Assembly (NCBI GenBank): GCA_965602945.1
Contig: CBFDBC010000170.1
Location: forward strand, 1 to 8,513
DNA: 8,513 nucleotides
Reading direction: 5' to 3'
From: JAUXEH01 sp965602945
GTDB taxonomy: Bacteria > Acidobacteriota > Aminicenantia > Aminicenantales > Aminicenantaceae
Shown here: positions 6,004 to 8,513 of the stretch, piece after piece
Numbering within the stretch: the stretch's first letter is position 1
Layout of the letters: each line of letters starts with the position of its first letter
Notes under the pieces: model-generated
Told to the model about the DNA's origin: nothing
Seen by the model: only the letters and a program-made list of their open reading frames with translations
The model's database searches: none
Made by a program: the position numbers and the translations under genes

Positions 6004-8199
6004 ATGGAGGGAAGGGTGCCATTTAAAATATCAAGATTCTTCTGCTGTTTTCTGTTGTCCGTATTAGTCTCTTTACAGGGTGCATCTGTTTCAATCCAGG
6101 CGCAAGGTACCCTGCCTGCGGATCTGTTTGGCTCGGTGGATCGCGTGAAAGCGCCTGCAATGGCTCCGGACTTCGGGCGGATTCCGCTGTACTTCATCCC
6201 GAACACGGGACAGTTCAAAGAGGGTGCTCTGTTTCATGCCGACACATCCCTTTATACGCTTTGGCTTACACGTGAGGGTTTGATCTTCGACAGGATGAAG
6301 AGAGTCAGAATAGACACCGATGATGGCCGATCGGCATTAGAAATGGGGCCCTACATCGATCGGCTGGCCGGGCCTTCTGGATACGAACATGACATATCGC
6401 GGCTCGTTTTCCTGGGATCCAACCAGGATCCCCGGATCACTCCGGTAGATATCACCGGGCACCGGGTGAGTTACTTCACGGGAGATGACAGGGCCGCATG
6501 GAAAACGGGGATACAGACATCGAAAGCCGTTTTGTACAGGGACCTCTATCCTCACATCGATCTCAAGGTCTACGGCGTGGAGAAGGAGATCGAGTACGAT
6601 TTCGTGGTCAAACCCGGAGGAGAGGCTTCACACATCGGATTCGAGTACCGGGATGTGCTGGGGACTGTGATAGACAAAGAGGGAGATCTTGTCGTCAGGA
6701 CAGCCTTTGGAGAGCTGAAACACTCCCATCCTGTCTGTTATCAGGAGATTCAAGGCCAGAGAATTGACGTCGAGGCAGAATTCCGGGAGGTTGGAGAGGA
6801 TTCCTACGGTTTTAAGGTGGGGGATTACGATCATGATTTCGACCTGATCATCGATCCCATGGTGATCGTGTACTCCACCTACCTCGGCGGTCCGGGTGTT
6901 GAATTTCAGGCAAAGATCGCCCTCGACACATCCGGAGCTATTTACCTGGCCGGTTGGACATCTTCCAAGAAATTTCCCACCATGAATCCTCTCTTCCCCG
7001 AATTGAAAAGCGATCCCGATGTTTTTGTCACCAAGATCAGCCCCGACGGTCGGTCTCTCGTGTATTCCACGTATCTCGGGGGTACCAGGCGCGACATCAT
7101 CTCCGGACTTCATGTGGACAGCACCGGGGATGCCTACGTGGCCGGCATCACAGCTTCCGCGGATTTCCCCACTCAGAATTCGATGCAGGAACTCAAAGGG
7201 GTCGCAGATACGTTCATCACCAAGATCGATGCGGGCGGAGCCTTCCTGGAGTACTCTACCCTGCTGGGCGGCTCCGACAATGACCTTGCCCGGAGCATGG
7301 ATGTGGACCCGATGGGAAATGTCTATGTTGTGGGGTTCACCCGGTCCACGGATTTCCCCACCAAAAAGGCATTTCAGAGGAAACTGGGAGGTCCGGCGGA
7401 TTGTTATCTGGCCAAACTGAATCCTTCGGGAACCGCAGTGGTGTTTGCCACCTATATCGGCGGTTCCGACACCGAAACCCCGCGAGGCGTGAAGGTGGAT
7501 GCGGATGGAGATGTCTATATCTGTGGCGACACTCGCTCTAATGACTTCCCCACGTTCAAGGCCTTCCAGAAGAAGATGTCCGGGCCCATCGATGTTTTTG
7601 TCATGAAGTTCAACAAAAAAGGCAGGAAACTCCGGTATTCCACTTTTCTGGGAGGCTCTGCAGATGAGAAGCCCTACAGCATGGATGTAGATGTCGTGGG
7701 AAACGTCTATGTCACGGGGTATACCGGTTCTGCGGATTTTCCTCTGGTAAATCCCCTCTTTGATACGTTCGCCGGAGTCTCCGATATCTTTGTGGCGAAG
7801 TTTCGGCCAAATGGCAGGAAGCTCCATTATTCCACTTACCTGGGCGGAAAGGAAAATGATTACGGCTTCGCGATAGCCGTCGCTCCCGACAACACCATGT
7901 ATGTCGGCGGCTGCACGGAATCACGAAAGTTCCCGAGGAAGGATGCTCTTTTCAAACACTACATGGGAGAGGGCGATGTGACTCTGACCCAATTTGCCGA
8001 GGACGGAAAGAGCCTGCTATTCTCAACGTACCTGGGTGGCTCAGACTATGACAGCGGAGCAAGCATTGCCATAGATCCATTGAGTGGGGTTTTCCTCACT
8101 GGAGGGACCAAGTCCACGGATTTCCCGCTCAAGAATCCCCTGCAGAAGAAAAAGAAAAAATACGAAGACCTGTTCATCATGAAATTGACAAGAGAATAG
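6004..8199 (+). CDS. Exported SBBP seven-bladed beta-propeller protein with DUF7948-like N-terminal domain
   Basis: 731 residues if started at ATG 6004. GTG at 6016 is the better start: GGAGG at 6006-6010 lies 5 bases before it, while the ATG has no ribosome-binding site. Residues 11-34 are a signal peptide. Residues 58-285 match the N-terminal domain found on many SBBP proteins (LYFIPNTGQF at 62-71, YPHIDLKVYG at 182-191, then IEYDFVVKPGG, and DFDLIIDPMV before the propeller). Seven SBBP repeats follow, beginning with YSTYLGG-type motifs at residues 290, 354, 417, 481, 545, 609 and 673. Each runs through a DxxGNxYVxGxTxSxDFPT-like core to an F(I/V)xK strand. The chain stops 58 residues into the seventh unit, with no anchor or sorting domain. 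The expected product is a secreted, closed seven-blade propeller, probably for binding or adhesion; no ligand or enzymatic residues can be named. The gene has its own promoter and lies behind the csp terminator. Confidence 0.9.
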   Translation: MEGRVPFKISRFFCCFLLSVLVSLQGASVSIQAQGTLPADLFGSVDRVKAPAMAPDFGRIPLYFIPNTGQFKEGALFHADTSLYTLWLTREGLIFDRMKRVRIDTDDGRSALEMGPYIDRLAGPSGYEHDISRLVFLGSNQDPRITPVDITGHRVSYFTGDDRAAWKTGIQTSKAVLYRDLYPHIDLKVYGVEKEIEYDFVVKPGGEASHIGFEYRDVLGTVIDKEGDLVVRTAFGELKHSHPVCYQEIQGQRIDVEAEFREVGEDSYGFKVGDYDHDFDLIIDPMVIVYSTYLGGPGVEFQAKIALDTSGAIYLAGWTSSKKFPTMNPLFPELKSDPDVFVTKISPDGRSLVYSTYLGGTRRDIISGLHVDSTGDAYVAGITASADFPTQNSMQELKGVADTFITKIDAGGAFLEYSTLLGGSDNDLARSMDVDPMGNVYVVGFTRSTDFPTKKAFQRKLGGPADCYLAKLNPSGTAVVFATYIGGSDTETPRGVKVDADGDVYICGDTRSNDFPTFKAFQKKMSGPIDVFVMKFNKKGRKLRYSTFLGGSADEKPYSMDVDVVGNVYVTGYTGSADFPLVNPLFDTFAGVSDIFVAKFRPNGRKLHYSTYLGGKENDYGFAIAVAPDNTMYVGGCTESRKFPRKDALFKHYMGEGDVTLTQFAEDGKSLLFSTYLGGSDYDSGASIAIDPLSGVFLTGGTKSTDFPLKNPLQKKKKKYEDLFIMKLTRE
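6871..8187 (+). repeat. Seven in-frame SBBP repeats, about 192 bp each
   Basis: Repeat units begin at 6871, 7063, 7252, 7444, 7636, 7828 and 8020. Spacing is 192, 189, 192, 192, 192 and 192 bases, and the last unit is slightly short. The protein motif is conserved ((Y/F)(S/A)T(Y/L/F)(L/I)GG at each start) while the DNA between copies has diverged. This indicates old duplication under protein-level selection, not recent tandem amplification. Confidence 0.9.
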
Positions 8200-8262
8200 A
8201 ACAGCAGCGCAGAATACAGGGGAGCGGCTCCAGCATGAAAAGGCTGTCAGGGTAACCTCAGG

Positions 8263-8437
8263 TTGGAAACGGGATCGATCTTCGCACATCGCTACGAGAT
8301 CCTGGAAGCCGCCGGTAAGGGAGGCATGGGGGAAGTTTACCGGGTTCAGGACAGGCATAGTCCCTTTCAAGGGAGATACGGCTCTGAGTGTGGCCCTCAA
8401 ACACAAAACCCAGATCCCCGTGGATCCCCGCAAGCTG
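8263..8437 (+). pseudogene. Ser/Thr protein kinase remnant with large internal deletion and frameshift
   Basis: From a possible TTG at 8263 the frame reads LETGSIFAHRYEILEA and then GKGGMGEVYRVQDR (to 8355), the start and glycine-rich loop of a bacterial Pkn-type kinase. From about 8351 the +1 frame reads TGIVPFKGDTALSVALKHK and QIPVDPRKL (to 8437). This is the C-lobe segment that, in acidobacterial-type kinases, normally lies after the APE motif. Everything between is missing: the VAxK lysine, the alphaC glutamate, HRD, DFG and APE (around 180 residues in an intact kinase). The two pieces are joined in different frames at ACAGG. The C-lobe frame stops at 8474-8476. No kinase activity is possible. 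The gene may have ended here by deletion before or during the event that put the tRNA fragment beside it. Recognition of both halves is by eye. Confidence 0.8.
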
Positions 8438-8470
8438 TTCGAGTCCATATTTCATCGATCCCGGGGAAGC

Positions 8471-8513
8471 GTCTGACTACGAATCAGAAGGTCGGCAGTT
8501 CGAATCTGTCCGG
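8471..8513 (+). tRNA. 3' part of a tRNA-Arg(ACG); 5' half absent, cut by the window end
   Basis: Anticodon stem TCTGA/TCAGA (8472-8476 with 8484-8488) closes a 7-base loop CTACGAA with U33 and anticodon ACG (8479-8481), which reads Arg CGN codons. Then come a 5-base variable loop AGGTC and the T arm GGCAG-TTCGAAT-CTGTC (8494-8510), with canonical TTC-R-A, followed by CGG, the beginning of the 3' acceptor strand. The preceding AAGC (8467-8470) could be a D-stem 3' strand. No GCTT/GCTC partner or acceptor strand ending CCG lies at the right distance upstream (8435-8466). The gene therefore appears to lack its acceptor 5' strand and D arm and would not yield a functional tRNA. Such 3' tRNA fragments are classically left at the end of elements integrated into tRNA genes; deletion or a misassembled join are alternatives. 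Confidence 0.75.

Noticed and set aside
6628..7827. 399-codon open frame on the minus strand
   Set aside because: It is entirely antisense to the SBBP repeats. The composition follows the other strand's codons, there is no ribosome-binding site, and no domain is recognised.
6871..8187. Regular 192-bp period considered as CRISPR or satellite repeat
   Set aside because: The period is a protein repeat kept in frame. The DNA copies are diverged and there are no short identical repeats with spacers.
8221..8231. GGAG-CGG-CTCC hairpin as a terminator for the SBBP gene
   Set aside because: The stem is 4 bp and no T tract follows. No convincing terminator is seen after 8199.
8263..8513. Kinase frame stays open to the window end and could be read as a partial kinase gene
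   Set aside because: After VQDR the reading changes to sequence unlike any kinase, while the true C-lobe wording appears in another frame. It is a remnant, not a functional N-terminus.

Overview
This is a moderately GC-rich bacterial window with long signal-peptide genes, a PiT phosphate transporter, a seven-repeat SBBP propeller protein and the remains of a 'GGMGEVYR' Ser/Thr kinase. That mix, especially the kinase C-lobe wording (DTALSVALKHKTQIPVDP), resembles Acidobacteriota and related uncultured lineages such as Aminicenantes. This is an inference from family resemblance; there is no rRNA or marker gene to settle it.

Layout. 1-224: C-terminus of a PiT-family inorganic phosphate transporter. 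245-1630 (+): exported M20-fold hydrolase, 20 bp behind the transporter and probably cotranscribed, lacking the family's catalytic Glu-Glu pair. 1631-4018 (-): exported S8 (subtilisin/KP-43-like) protease, convergent with the M20 gene; the two stop codons abut with no spacer. 4019-4207: divergent promoter region. 4208-5461 (+): exported PQQ-like beta-propeller protein. 5651-5851 (+): cold-shock protein with its own extended -10 promoter, a 5' leader of about 118 nt and a strong intrinsic terminator. 6004/6016-8199 (+): exported protein with a DUF7948-like N-terminal domain and exactly seven 63-64-residue SBBP repeats. Its promoter carries a perfect 8-bp inverted repeat centred on the -35 box. 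8200-8513: no intact gene. It holds an internally deleted, frameshifted Ser/Thr kinase remnant and then the 3' part (anticodon arm onward) of a tRNA-Arg(ACG) with no matching 5' half.

How the genes fit together. Four of the six protein genes encode exported proteins: two hydrolases of peptidase folds and two beta-propellers. The window therefore looks like envelope or secretome coding capacity around a housekeeping cold-shock gene. Nothing shows that they form one pathway. No new defence or mobile system is evident. The strongest unusual signals are at the right edge (kinase remnant plus tRNA 3' fragment, a possible integration or rearrangement scar), the altered M20 active site, and the operator-like repeat on the SBBP gene promoter.
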